Source: an uncultured Campylobacter sp. (lineage in GTDB: Bacteria; Campylobacterota; Campylobacteria; Campylobacterales; Campylobacteraceae). From it: a DNA stretch of 42,809 nt. Below, piece after piece: positions 24,186 to 32,401 of this stretch (within the stretch, counting starts at the first letter, position 1; each line of letters starts with the position of its first letter). The notes under the pieces are model-generated. The model had not been told where the DNA came from. It saw only the letters and a program-made list of their open reading frames with translations, and made no database searches. The DNA lies in the NCBI RefSeq assembly GCF_937997535.1, contig NZ_CALKTT010000010.1:1-42809 (forward strand), in the 5' to 3' direction. Both the position numbers and the translations under genes were made by a program.

Positions 24186-24266
24186 CGAAATCGCTAGCGA
24201 GGGATAAAGATGAACGAAGCAAGGCTCGAAGAGCTAAAGAAAATTCTAAACGAACGGTGTCAAAAT
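24186..24266 (+). repeat. Direct repeat, copy 2
   Basis: Counterpart of 23123-23213, containing the AGGGATAAAG ribosome-binding region and first codons of the intact paralogue. Confidence 0.85.
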
Positions 24267-25184
24267 TTAGAGCAAGGCTCGGAGGGGAATTATGACGCTC
24301 AAAATTTTGATGCCTTAAATTTTGATATTTCAAAATCCGATACCTCAAATTCAAATGCTTCAAATTTCGATGCCTCAGATTTAAACAATACAAATTCTAA
24401 AGTTTTGAATTTTAATAACAAAAATGTAGACGATCTAAATTTAAACGCAGAGCGCGGTAGAAGATTTCAAAATTTACATTCAGATAGCGCTACTTTATTT
24501 AAAAATTCTAACGCTAGGAACTACGACAAAGATCCGATAATAATCAAAAATTATGAAAAGTTTTTTGTTTATGCCCATCTTCTTGTATTTCTTCCGGTAT
24601 CAGGTATGCCACTATTTTTTATTCGGGATATTATAGATTTGGGATATATAGATAAAGTCGATTATTTAACAACATCTATAGCGATATTATTAATCGCCGT
24701 TATTACATATAACTTTACCGCAATACGCAATAAACGCGAAATAAGATTTACCGATCAATATATAGAATTTTTAGATAAAGGGGTCGTCAAAAGGCAGTGT
24801 AAGGTAGAAAAGGATAAATTATGCAAAAACTTTTCCACGCAAAATTTTAGCACTTCATGGTTTATCGCGGGGATCATATTGTGCATTGGTTCGCTAGGCA
24901 TAATCTTAGTGATCTTATTTTTTATGTATGTGGCGAATATATTTATAAAATTCGTCGTGTATTTTTGCATAAATAAAGGCATAAAAGGATTTAAAATTTT
25001 TCCATTTATAAAAGTCGATGAGCCGTGGCATGGCGGATATTTATATTATTCCGTTGTCGTATCGGCACACTACTATTTGATTTATTTGTATAGTAGTGAA
25101 ATTTACGACGAAGTTAGAGAGTATTTTCTACAGAAAAATATAAATATAGACTATATTAAAAAGGACTATACGGTTTTTATCTAG
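24210..25184 (+). CDS. Unknown membrane protein, intact second paralogue with N-terminal Asn-Phe repeat region
   Basis: The family is not recognised. The 324-residue product has three parts. A charged helix (MNEARLEELKKILNERCQNL) comes first. A low-complexity region at about 25-100 follows, made of N-F-D, A-S-N and L-N words. The membrane body has helices at about 116-137, 151-172 and a long hydrophobic stretch at 215-250. The soluble part between helices 2 and 3 (RFTDQYIEFLDKGVVKRQC) and the tail EVREYFLQKNINIDYIKKDY recall bacterial PH-like membrane proteins, but that is a guess. The repeat region is encoded by AAATTTTGAT and TCAAATTC words. GAGGGATAAAG precedes the ATG. The gene lies alone after the frd operon in AT-rich DNA. 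Confidence 0.75.
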   Translation: MNEARLEELKKILNERCQNLEQGSEGNYDAQNFDALNFDISKSDTSNSNASNFDASDLNNTNSKVLNFNNKNVDDLNLNAERGRRFQNLHSDSATLFKNSNARNYDKDPIIIKNYEKFFVYAHLLVFLPVSGMPLFFIRDIIDLGYIDKVDYLTTSIAILLIAVITYNFTAIRNKREIRFTDQYIEFLDKGVVKRQCKVEKDKLCKNFSTQNFSTSWFIAGIILCIGSLGIILVILFFMYVANIFIKFVVYFCINKGIKGFKIFPFIKVDEPWHGGYLYYSVVVSAHYYLIYLYSSEIYDEVREYFLQKNINIDYIKKDYTVFI

Positions 25185-25556
25185 GAGGATATGCGAAGGG
25201 GCGGTAAATTTAAAACTAAAATTTCAATATTTTATGGTGCCGTCATTAAATTTCGTAGCGATACCGAGTGCAAATACGGCGTAATTTTAGCGCTAAATTT
25301 TATGCGTAGAAGCGCTTGTTGAAATTCTAGCCGCCTGTCGTTGGGATAAAATTTCGTCGGTAGAATTTTACCCGAGCGACATTTCTACGCGGAATTCTAT
25401 CGGTAAAATTTCGAAGGTCAAATTTCGCGCCTAAACTCTCTTAAACCTCGCCCTGCAAATTTCGCCTGAGCGAAATTGCCTTGTGAAATTCCGCCCGTTT
25501 ATATTCGGCTAAGCTCACACTCGGTAGTATTTGTCATTTTATTTGCGGAGGTTGCT
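25185..25556. other. Intergenic region before the ankyrin-type gene
   Basis: AAATTTC/AATTCT-rich low-complexity DNA. A 43-codon frame at 25191-25322 begins two bases after AGGAGG, a spacing too short for good initiation, and its basic translation shows no domain, so it is not called. The last bases hold the GGAGG site of the next gene. Confidence 0.45.
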
Positions 25557-26996
25557 TTGAAAGAGATAAAATCCAAGCTCATCATAGCGTGCTTGGTTGT
25601 TACGGCGGGCGTATTTTGTCTGATCGTAGGCAGTGCGTTTATGGATAGGTCCAAAACTCAGCCCGCGCAAAATTCCACGGCAAGCCGCATCGCGACCTCC
25701 GGCAATTCCTCCAATCGGCCGCTAACGGACGAGGATCGCGCTGCACGAGCGAGGTACCGGTACGAAAGGCTGGGCGCCGAGTTAGATTTGGACGAGCGCG
25801 TAGTGCAGGGCGATGAGCGGATGGAATATTTCCGCAAGCTTTTGCGCTCCAAGGACACTGCGCGTATTTTAGCATTTATGCGAGAGCAGCGAATTACTGC
25901 GGGCGATCCGCTGCATTTTGGCATAACGGCGATAATGTATTCTAGCTTTTACAACGATGCAAACACCACCGAGGAACTGATCTATCACGGAGCGGATATC
26001 AACCGCACGGACGATTTTTCTCATTCGGCGCTGAGCTATGCTATCGAAAATAACTCTACCGCCGCCGTGGAAGTTCTACTTAAGCACGGAGCTAGCTTTT
26101 CTAGCGTTAAATATGTTCGTCCGTGGCTTGCGACTCCGGGATACCGCGATTCCTATTTGGTCGCCGATACTAGCGATGCACAGGTAAGGGCATATTACGG
26201 AACGCCTAAAAGCGAGGGTATTAGCGCGGTATCTGATCCGCTCTATTACGCCGTGGCGGGTGGATTTTTGCAGATGACGGAGCTTATGCTTAGCAGCGGC
26301 GTAAGACCTGAGATTACCGCTTGGACGGACGATTATTGTATCGCTTACACCTTCAAACCTCGCAAGGATGAGCGGCAGCCGAACTGCTCCATATATCAGA
26401 TGCTACCGCAGCGATATGACGCAAGTATGCTAAATTTGCTGCTTAAATACGATTTGGTCGGGCTTCCGGACGATGAGCGTATCCAAAAACAATACGATGA
26501 TTGCCGCAATGATTTGTATTTGTTGAAAGAGCATAAGAAAAGATACCTAGAGCATATGGATAATTATTGTTACGATGAGATTATTTTGAACCAGACCTTA
26601 TTAGGTAGTTTTAATTATGATATGGTCAGGTTTGATATGACGGAGCAACCAAAGGATTGGGAAAAGAGTGCAATGATGTTCAACGCAGGTTCGCTGCCCG
26701 ATCTTAATAGATGCGGCTCGGTAACGCCGAATACGGCGCTGCTGGGTATCTACGATACGCTTATAAAGCGCTATTCTGCGATCTGCGGCGATGAGCTTAA
26801 TGGCGTGGGCGGCTTTGATCTGGATAAATTTTTTAGATATTTGCACTTAGAAGGCTTGGAATTTAATCTTAAAATAGAGTATGAGGGCAAGGTGATAGAG
26901 GTGGAGGAGTACGATAAAATTTTAAGGCGTGATGCGTCTAAGCAACTAGAACAAGCGGGTTCCAAGACTGCAGATACCGCGTCCGCCAATGAGTAA
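25557..26996 (+). CDS. Membrane-anchored ankyrin-repeat protein
   Basis: From the TTG at 25557 the product has 479 residues. A basic N-terminus and one helix (about 7-28, LIIACLVVTAGVFCLIVGSAF) anchor it in the inner membrane with the rest probably periplasmic. Residues about 115-190 contain ankyrin-like repeats: TAIMYSSFYNDANTTEELIY, HGADINRTDDFSHSALSYAI and EVLLKHGASF. A further repeat, YYAVAGGFLQMTELMLSSGV, lies near 230-255. The remainder is not recognised. I chose TTG because GGAGG lies five bases before it and the helix follows at once. A farther upstream frame extension gives an unlikely N-terminus. Ankyrin repeats bind proteins, and no partner is indicated. It appears to be transcribed alone. 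Confidence 0.75.
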   Translation: MKEIKSKLIIACLVVTAGVFCLIVGSAFMDRSKTQPAQNSTASRIATSGNSSNRPLTDEDRAARARYRYERLGAELDLDERVVQGDERMEYFRKLLRSKDTARILAFMREQRITAGDPLHFGITAIMYSSFYNDANTTEELIYHGADINRTDDFSHSALSYAIENNSTAAVEVLLKHGASFSSVKYVRPWLATPGYRDSYLVADTSDAQVRAYYGTPKSEGISAVSDPLYYAVAGGFLQMTELMLSSGVRPEITAWTDDYCIAYTFKPRKDERQPNCSIYQMLPQRYDASMLNLLLKYDLVGLPDDERIQKQYDDCRNDLYLLKEHKKRYLEHMDNYCYDEIILNQTLLGSFNYDMVRFDMTEQPKDWEKSAMMFNAGSLPDLNRCGSVTPNTALLGIYDTLIKRYSAICGDELNGVGGFDLDKFFRYLHLEGLEFNLKIEYEGKVIEVEEYDKILRRDASKQLEQAGSKTADTASANE

Positions 26997-27266
26997 ATTC
27001 TATAAAATTTACAGACGCGATTATCGGCTTCGCGGTTGCTATGTATCTTGCAAAATTCTATAAATTACGCCGATTTAAAATTTGCGTCGTTTTGCTTTGT
27101 AAAACGCATGGAATTTTGTCGCCATGACGCAAGCGGTTTGCAAAATTCCGGCACGTATGTAAATTTTAAAAATTCCGAGAGTTGCGGCGCGTTAAATTAT
27201 ATAAATTTAGGCGTTAAAATTCTACCGATATAGACACCCGCGAAATTCGCCGCTTAAAATTTCGCG
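26997..27266. other. Convergent intergenic region, low-complexity
   Basis: AAATTTAG/AAAATTC words with no credible ORF. It separates the plus-strand ankyrin gene from the minus-strand gene at 27267. No clear terminator was found. Confidence 0.4.
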
Positions 27267-27677
27267 CTACAAATTCTTAAATTCTATCTCCAGCTGCTTG
27301 CGCCAGTCTTGCAGCGAGCGCTCTATGTCCGCGGCGTATTTTTCGATAAGCGCGTCCGTTTTATTTAGAAACTCAAATAGCTTACCCTCCCACACGGCGG
27401 GGTTTAGGTTGCTTTGATGCATCGTTTTGATATAGACTAACTCCTTGCTAAGAGCCTCAAGCTCGTCTAGATAGCTCTCGCGAGCGCTTTCATTGCGCAG
27501 TTCAAGCCGCTTTAGAGCTCGCAGTTTGTCCTCCAAAATATCGCAAAATTTCATATATCTTTGCGAGCTAAGCTCGGGATCTGCGGCGTCTGCGCGCGCG
27601 GAAGCCTTTTGGACCTGAAAATACACGAGCGCGCCCACTGCAAGGGCAACTGCGAACATCAAAGCGAAATTAGCCAT
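27267..27677 (-). CDS. Small membrane-anchored coiled-coil protein, unknown function
   Basis: The 136-residue product has one N-terminal membrane helix (about 3-21, FALMFAVALAVGALVYFQV) followed by a highly charged helical region (about 40-136) with heptad-like leucines, for example LEDKLRALKRLELRNES, suggesting a coiled coil in the periplasm or cytoplasm. I do not recognise the family. AAGGAG precedes the ATG, and the start overlaps the end of rarD by eight bases, so the two are translated together. Function cannot be inferred from that pairing. Confidence 0.7.
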   Translation of the reverse strand: MANFALMFAVALAVGALVYFQVQKASARADAADPELSSQRYMKFCDILEDKLRALKRLELRNESARESYLDELEALSKELVYIKTMHQSNLNPAVWEGKLFEFLNKTDALIEKYAADIERSLQDWRKQLEIEFKNL

Positions 27678-28542
27678 TTTTTCTCCTTAAGCCATCCAAG
27701 CCCACGACCGCGAGCCCGAACCAAATTAGCGAAAAGCTCAAAATTTTATAAGTCTCAAGCTCCTCGCCGTAAACAAATACCGCGATCAGCATGCTCATGC
27801 TAGGGCTGATGTACTGCATAAAGCCGATCGTGGATAGCGGCAGATACTGCGTGCTTACGGCGAAGGTAAGAAGCGGCAAAATCGTAATCAGTCCGCTTGC
27901 AAACAGCAGCGCGCTGTTTACGTTAAAGCCGAAAGCGCCGCTTCCTTTTAGCGCGCAGTAGATCAGAAACGCAAGCGCGGGCAGCAGCATCAGCGTCGTC
28001 TCGCAAAACAGCCCCTCAAAGCTAGGTACTTTTACTTTTTTGCGTATGAGGCCGTAAAATGCAAAGCTAAGCGGCAGCACGAGCGAGATTATCGGCAGCC
28101 TGCCTAGCGCGTAAATTTGCACGCCGATCGCCGCAAAGGCTAGCAGAAGAGAAAGCTTAGCCGCCGCGCTTAGCTGCTCGCGCAGAAATAAAGCACCCAA
28201 AAGCACCGAAAATAGCGGATTTATAAAATATCCGAGGCTCGTTGCCAAAATTTGATCGGAATTTACCGCGTAGATATAAATACCCCAGTTTGTGCTGATA
28301 AGTAGTCCCGTACAAAGCAGCGTGAGAGCGATTTTAGGGGCGCTAAGAAGCCGCGCGACGTTTTTTAAGCGGTGTGCAAAGCAGAGAAAAACGAGCAGCA
28401 GCAGGAAGGACCAAACGACGCGATGCGCTAAAATTTGCACCGCATCCACGTCCTTTATGAGCTTGAAAAATATCGGAAAAACGCCCCACATAAAAAAGGT
28501 CACAAATGCAAGCATTAGTCCTTTAGCGCGATCGTTTTCCAT
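27670..28542 (-). CDS. rarD: RarD-type EamA transporter
   Basis: This 290-residue inner membrane protein belongs to the RarD branch of the drug/metabolite transporter superfamily. About ten membrane helices are visible, with the family words GLMLAFVTFFMWGVFPIFFK at the start, AHRVVWSF near 42, NWGIYIYAVNSDQILATSLG near 86-105 and LSTIGFMQYISPSM in the second half. The substrate is not known for most members. GGAAGGA stands before the ATG. It diverges from the DAHP synthase gene, with about 100 bases between the starts, and forms an operon with the small gene that overlaps its end. Confidence 0.88.
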   Translation of the reverse strand: MENDRAKGLMLAFVTFFMWGVFPIFFKLIKDVDAVQILAHRVVWSFLLLLVFLCFAHRLKNVARLLSAPKIALTLLCTGLLISTNWGIYIYAVNSDQILATSLGYFINPLFSVLLGALFLREQLSAAAKLSLLLAFAAIGVQIYALGRLPIISLVLPLSFAFYGLIRKKVKVPSFEGLFCETTLMLLPALAFLIYCALKGSGAFGFNVNSALLFASGLITILPLLTFAVSTQYLPLSTIGFMQYISPSMSMLIAVFVYGEELETYKILSFSLIWFGLAVVGLDGLRRKNG

Positions 28543-28610
28543 AAAATTCCTTCCAAATTGCCTAAAGGCGCTATTTTAAGATTTTTTGGGTTAATAAAAG
28601 CTTATTTGGG

Positions 28611-28616
28611 TATAAT
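28611..28616 (+). promoter_or_regulatory. Candidate -10 element of the DAHP synthase gene
   Basis: TATAAT preceded by TTTGGG lies 30 bases before the ATG in the rarD/DAHP synthase divergent gap. Assigned by match and position. Confidence 0.55.
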
Positions 28617-28646
28617 CGCGAAATTTTACAAAACCTAGGAGGGGCT

Positions 28647-29990
28647 ATGAGCTGGAGTAGGACGTCGTGGAAAGATTATAAAATTTTACAGCAGCCGATT
28701 TATCAGGATGAAAGTGCGGTGCAGGCTGCTAAAGAGCGCCTTTACAAGCTGCCGCCGTTAATTTTCGCGGGCGAGGTTCGCAACCTAAAAGTCGAGCTTG
28801 CGCGCGCCAGCGAGGGCAAGTCGTTTCTGCTTCAAGGCGGCGATTGCGCGGAGAGCTTTAATGATTTTAGCGCGAATAATATCCGCGATATGTTTAAGGT
28901 GATGCTTCAGATGGCGATTATTCTTACCTTTGCGGCGGGCTGTCCCGTTATTAAGGTAGGTCGCATCGCGGGGCAGTTCGCAAAGCCGCGCAGCAGCGAC
29001 TTTGAGGAAGTGGGCGGCGTGAGATTGCCTAGCTACCGCGGCGACATAATCAACGGCTTTGAGTTTAGCGAAGCGGCGCGCAAGCCAGATCCCGCTCGCA
29101 TGATCGAAGCGTATCATCAAAGCGCTTCGACGCTGAATTTACTGCGCGCCTTTTCTCGCGGCGGTCTTGCGAACCTGCACGAGGTGCATAAGTGGAATTT
29201 GGGCTTTTTGAAAAAGGGCGAGCTGGAGGCTAAATTTAACGAGCTCAGCGATGAAATTTCGCGCACACTTAAATTTATGGAGGCGTGCGGACTGAGCGCT
29301 GCGAATTCTCCGAGCCTTGCCGAGACGGTGCTTTACACCTCGCACGAGGCGCTGCTGCTGCACTACGAGGAGTGTCTGACGCGCATCGACAGCACCAGCG
29401 GCGATTGGTACGACTGCTCGGCGCACATGCTTTGGATCGGCGAGCGCACGCGCGGCGCGGACGATGCGCACGTGCATTTTTTAAGCGGTATCAAAAACCC
29501 TCTCGGCGTCAAGATCGGCCCTAGCGGCACTGCGGATGAAATTTTGCGCCTTTGCGACAAACTCAATCCGCAAAACGAAGCAGGCAGGCTAAACGTCATC
29601 ATCCGCATGGGCGCGGATAAGATCGGCGCGCGGCTGCCGCAAATTTTGCGCGAGCTAAAGCGCGAGGGCAGGGCGATCCTATACAGCATCGATCCGATGC
29701 ACGGCAACACCGTCAAGGCCGCCAACGGCTACAAAACGCGCGAATTTTCTAAAATTTTAAGCGAAGTTCAGAGCTTTTTCGAGATTCACGCTGCGGAGGG
29801 CACGCACGCGGGCGGCATCCATCTTGAGATGACCGGTCAAAACGTCACCGAGTGTACGGGCGGCTCGTTTAACGTGACGCAAGAGACGCTAAAGCAGCGC
29901 TACGAAACGCAGTGCGATCCGCGCCTAAACGCAGATCAGGCGTTGGAGCTTGCGTTTTTGCTCGCCGATAATCTAAAAAAGGCGGATTAG
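28647..29990 (+). CDS. Class II 3-deoxy-D-arabino-heptulosonate 7-phosphate (DAHP) synthase
   Basis: This enzyme condenses phosphoenolpyruvate and erythrose 4-phosphate in the first step of the shikimate pathway. The 447-residue product is a full-length class II (plant-like) enzyme. It has FLLQGGDCAESF near 67-78, VGRIAGQFAKPRS near 108-120, YRGDIINGF, LYSIDPMHGNT near 345-355 and GGIHLEMTGQNVTECTGG near 385-402, containing the metal and substrate ligands. AGGAGGGG precedes the ATG. A compact terminator overlaps the stop codon, so the gene is transcribed alone. Campylobacter usually relies on this class for aromatic amino acid synthesis, which connects functionally to trpC elsewhere in the window. 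Confidence 0.95.
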   Translation: MSWSRTSWKDYKILQQPIYQDESAVQAAKERLYKLPPLIFAGEVRNLKVELARASEGKSFLLQGGDCAESFNDFSANNIRDMFKVMLQMAIILTFAAGCPVIKVGRIAGQFAKPRSSDFEEVGGVRLPSYRGDIINGFEFSEAARKPDPARMIEAYHQSASTLNLLRAFSRGGLANLHEVHKWNLGFLKKGELEAKFNELSDEISRTLKFMEACGLSAANSPSLAETVLYTSHEALLLHYEECLTRIDSTSGDWYDCSAHMLWIGERTRGADDAHVHFLSGIKNPLGVKIGPSGTADEILRLCDKLNPQNEAGRLNVIIRMGADKIGARLPQILRELKREGRAILYSIDPMHGNTVKAANGYKTREFSKILSEVQSFFEIHAAEGTHAGGIHLEMTGQNVTECTGGSFNVTQETLKQRYETQCDPRLNADQALELAFLLADNLKKAD

Positions 29991-30000
29991 TCCGCCTTTT
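29977..30000 (+). terminator. Terminator of the DAHP synthase gene
   Basis: A 10-bp stem (AAAAGGCGGA with TCCGCCTTTT) has the 4-base loop TTAG, which contains the gene's own stop codon. The T-run is part of the right arm. Confidence 0.85.
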
Positions 30001-30443
30001 GTTGCGCGAGAATTTGGTTACGGCTTGGAATTTAATCGTAGTTTGGGATATTTTACGTAAGTTCGCGCCGCGACTGTGCTTTGCGCTTGAAACGCTTTAA
30101 ATTTAATCATATCTTGACGCGAGCGATTTTAAATTTACGCGGCTTTAATCTAAAATTTATATGGAGCAATCACAAAAAATTCCGTAAAATTTTATCGTAG
30201 CGGAAAGGCGGCGCCACTAGGTTCTACGAGGAATTTTAATCGTAGCGCTAGAATATGCGACGTCGCGGCAAAGCGTAGAATTTCGCCTGAATCTGTAATG
30301 CTTTGTTTGATTTTATTTTAGTTTTGTGGCGCGGTTTGAAATTTCAAAAATTTTACTGTCGCGGAATTTGGAAATTTAATTTTAAGCCTATTAGTAGAAA
30401 AAACTATTGCGGCTGATTTAAGAGTTTTGCAAAGTCAAATTCA
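30001..30443. other. Intergenic region, low-complexity
   Basis: Repeated GAATTTTAATCGTAG and AAATTTAAT words. No ORF with an initiation site and no recognisable RNA gene. The first half resembles the generic intergenic DNA of this genome. Confidence 0.4.
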
Positions 30444-30488
30444 TTAAGCCATTTTGATTTCGCTCTTCATATCTACTATTTTTGACAT
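30444..30488 (-). pseudogene. 14-codon ORF behind a strong ribosome-binding site, possible gene stub
   Basis: Read on the minus strand, AAGGAGTAATCT precedes an ATG and codons for MSKIVDMKSEIKMA, then TAA. The initiation site is among the best in the window, and it stands four bases beyond the stop of the gene at 30492, as a next operon member would. The peptide is too short for a domain and the DNA downstream is intergenic in character. A deleted gene's start is the simplest reading. A functional micropeptide is possible. Confidence 0.35.
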
Positions 30489-30491
30489 AGA

Positions 30492-31481
30492 TTACTCCTT
30501 AAATTTGATTTTATTGAGTTTCATATATTCTTCAAAATAGTCCCAAGGACCATGATATAGCGTTTCAAGTCCGTTCCCGCAGTTATCTACACGTATCCTT
30601 ATCTCGCCATAATTATTGCTTGTCCATGTTTTTGTCGTATTATCTTCTAGTAATGTAGTACCGCGATAAGTAAGTTTATTTAGATCCCTTTTTCCCGTTT
30701 CAATTGAATCGATATCTTCACAAAAACTATCAAAATTCCTATTTTTTAACATTGCCATCAGCGAGCCTGTTGTTCCACTATACTTTATAACGTACACGAT
30801 CTTATCGCTTTCTCCTCGAATTTTATCAGAGGCAGTGAAATTCTTATCGGATTTAAATACTGCAATAGAGTTATATTGAAAAAATTTTAATATCAAATCC
30901 GATTCTTGATGCGTTTTTTCATCGTGATACTTTCTCTTGTAATAAACCGAATAATTAAGTTCTCCTTTATCATTAAAAAGCTTGCTATCCTCCCATGGAT
31001 ACACCACGCTTTCATCGTCTATAGCTTTTAGTATGGATTTATCTATCTGCGCGACTTGTTTTCCATCTTTGCAAATTTGCCTACCGATAGACAATAGATT
31101 TTCTAAATTTAATTCTTTAGATACTTTCCAAAATTCGCACTTATCGTCGGGACGCTTGTCGCCGTTACACTTACGATAAATTTCCCACCAGTCGATATCA
31201 AAGTCTAAATCTTTCGGTCTACTATCTCTTAAAAAGATTTCATAAAAAGGGTAATTGCTCTTTGCATGTTCGTTTTTCAAATACTGCTTAAACGCTATCT
31301 CTTTTAATTCGTTATCCGATAAGATGTCAAAATGCAGAGGATTGGTGCAAACTCCGGCGTAGTTTAAGCCCATATTTATAGGCATATAAGGGATAAATGT
31401 CAAAATGCAGATGATAAAAATCGCAGAGATTATATAATGGCGCTTTATAAATTTTAGAAAATTAATAAGATATTTTTTCAA
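30492..31481 (-). CDS. Unknown membrane-anchored protein, AT-rich gene
   Basis: I do not recognise this family. The 329-residue product has one N-terminal membrane helix (about 16-33, YIISAIFIICILTFIPYM) and a long hydrophilic part, probably periplasmic, with words such as DIDWWEIYRKCNGDKRPDDK, VYPWEDSKLFNDKG and LYHGPWDYFEEYM. Five or more cysteines in the soluble part could form disulfides. The start is TTG, with GAGGACG upstream. It is the last full gene of the yebC-ppi-acpS run, 22 bases after acpS. The base composition is far more AT-rich than its housekeeping neighbours, which suggests later acquisition. Confidence 0.65.
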   Translation of the reverse strand: MKKYLINFLKFIKRHYIISAIFIICILTFIPYMPINMGLNYAGVCTNPLHFDILSDNELKEIAFKQYLKNEHAKSNYPFYEIFLRDSRPKDLDFDIDWWEIYRKCNGDKRPDDKCEFWKVSKELNLENLLSIGRQICKDGKQVAQIDKSILKAIDDESVVYPWEDSKLFNDKGELNYSVYYKRKYHDEKTHQESDLILKFFQYNSIAVFKSDKNFTASDKIRGESDKIVYVIKYSGTTGSLMAMLKNRNFDSFCEDIDSIETGKRDLNKLTYRGTTLLEDNTTKTWTSNNYGEIRIRVDNCGNGLETLYHGPWDYFEEYMKLNKIKFKE

Positions 31482-31503
31482 AATTCGTCCTCTTATATAT
31501 TCG

Positions 31504-31869
31504 TTATTTCGTTAGTTTTATATCGAGTGCGACTACTGCGATTGCGACGTTTGCATCGTGCGTGATGCTAAGGCTTGCGGATTTGATATGAAATTTTTTA
31601 CGTATTTTTTTACGTATTTTTAGATGCGGCGCGCCCAGGGCGTCTTTGTAAATTTTGGCGTCTTTGAAGCCGAACTCTGCGCCGATGCCGGTGCCTAGCG
31701 CCTTACTAAGCGCCTCTTTGGCGGCATAGACGCCCGCGATACTTTCGTCGCGCAGCGCGGAGGAGCGTTCGGATTTTTTCAAAATACGCTTTAGAAATTT
31801 CACGCCGTATTTTGCGCGCAGCGCCGAGATCCTGCGCACCGCGGTTATGTCCGTGCCGATCTTTATCAC
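31504..31869 (-). CDS. acpS: Holo-[acyl-carrier-protein] synthase
   Basis: AcpS moves the 4'-phosphopantetheine arm from coenzyme A onto acyl carrier protein, enabling fatty acid synthesis. The 121-residue product has the usual length and both signature motifs: the metal aspartate in IGTDITAVRRI near the start and GVYAAKEALSKALGTG in the middle. SLSITHDANVAIAVV closes the fold. A tandem KIRK repeat (LKIRKKIRKKF) at about 83-93 is encoded by two ACGTA units between runs of five to seven T on the plus strand, an unusual slippage-prone spot. It starts 34 bases downstream of the cyclophilin gene's end. Confidence 0.93.
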   Translation of the reverse strand: MIKIGTDITAVRRISALRAKYGVKFLKRILKKSERSSALRDESIAGVYAAKEALSKALGTGIGAEFGFKDAKIYKDALGAPHLKIRKKIRKKFHIKSASLSITHDANVAIAVVALDIKLTK

Positions 31870-31903
31870 GGTCTGGCGCCCCGCGGCTTAAATTTAATCA
31901 CGG

Positions 31904-32392
31904 CTATAAGCTCTCTTTAATCTCGATGTCGATGATCTTATCGCCCTGCCTGATCGCGTCTAAAACCGCTAGGCTAGGCGGATCCACGATTTGCCCGAAG
32001 ACCGTATGCACGCCGTCTAGGTGCGGCTGTGCGCTGTGGCAGACGAAAAACTGGCTTCCGCCCGTATCGCGCCCTGCGTGCGCCATCGATAGCGCGCCGC
32101 GCACGTGCTTGTGCTTTTGACGGTCGCATTCGCACTTTATGCGCCAGCCCGGGCCCCCCGTGCCGGTGCCGCGCGGACAACCGCCTTGGATTACGAAATT
32201 TGGGATCACGCGGTGAAAATTTAGACCCTTGTAAAACCCGCTGCGCGCGAGGTTGGCGAAATTCGTAACCGCCTGCGGCGCTTCATCTGCGAAAAGCTCC
32301 AGCTTCATATCGCCCTTTTCGGTTTTGATAACTGCGTATTTATCGCGCGCCAAAGCCGCCGCGTCGATGTCGTAAATTTTTAAGCTTTCCAT
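31904..32392 (-). CDS. ppiB: Peptidyl-prolyl cis-trans isomerase, cyclophilin type
   Basis: Cyclophilins speed rotation of prolyl peptide bonds during folding. The 162-residue product has no signal peptide, so it is cytoplasmic. It contains FHRVIPNFVIQGG with the catalytic arginine, GGSQFFVCHSAQPHLDG (the usual FFITxxxxPxLDG site) and VFGQIVDPPSLAVLDAI. A stretch of charged residues, KCECDRQKHKHVRGALSMAH, replaces the shorter loop of many homologues but is known in this subfamily. It sits nine bases after yebC, as I recall for C. jejuni (Cj1172c-Cj1171c), and is probably co-transcribed with it. The symbol is by family; the name ppi is also used. Confidence 0.93.
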   Translation of the reverse strand: MESLKIYDIDAAALARDKYAVIKTEKGDMKLELFADEAPQAVTNFANLARSGFYKGLNFHRVIPNFVIQGGCPRGTGTGGPGWRIKCECDRQKHKHVRGALSMAHAGRDTGGSQFFVCHSAQPHLDGVHTVFGQIVDPPSLAVLDAIRQGDKIIDIEIKESL

Positions 32393-32401
32393 TTTTTTCT
32401 C

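Noticed and set aside
25191..25322. 43-codon frame two bases after AGGAGG
   Set aside because: Spacing to the ATG is too short and the basic peptide has no recognisable feature. Kept only as a remote possibility.
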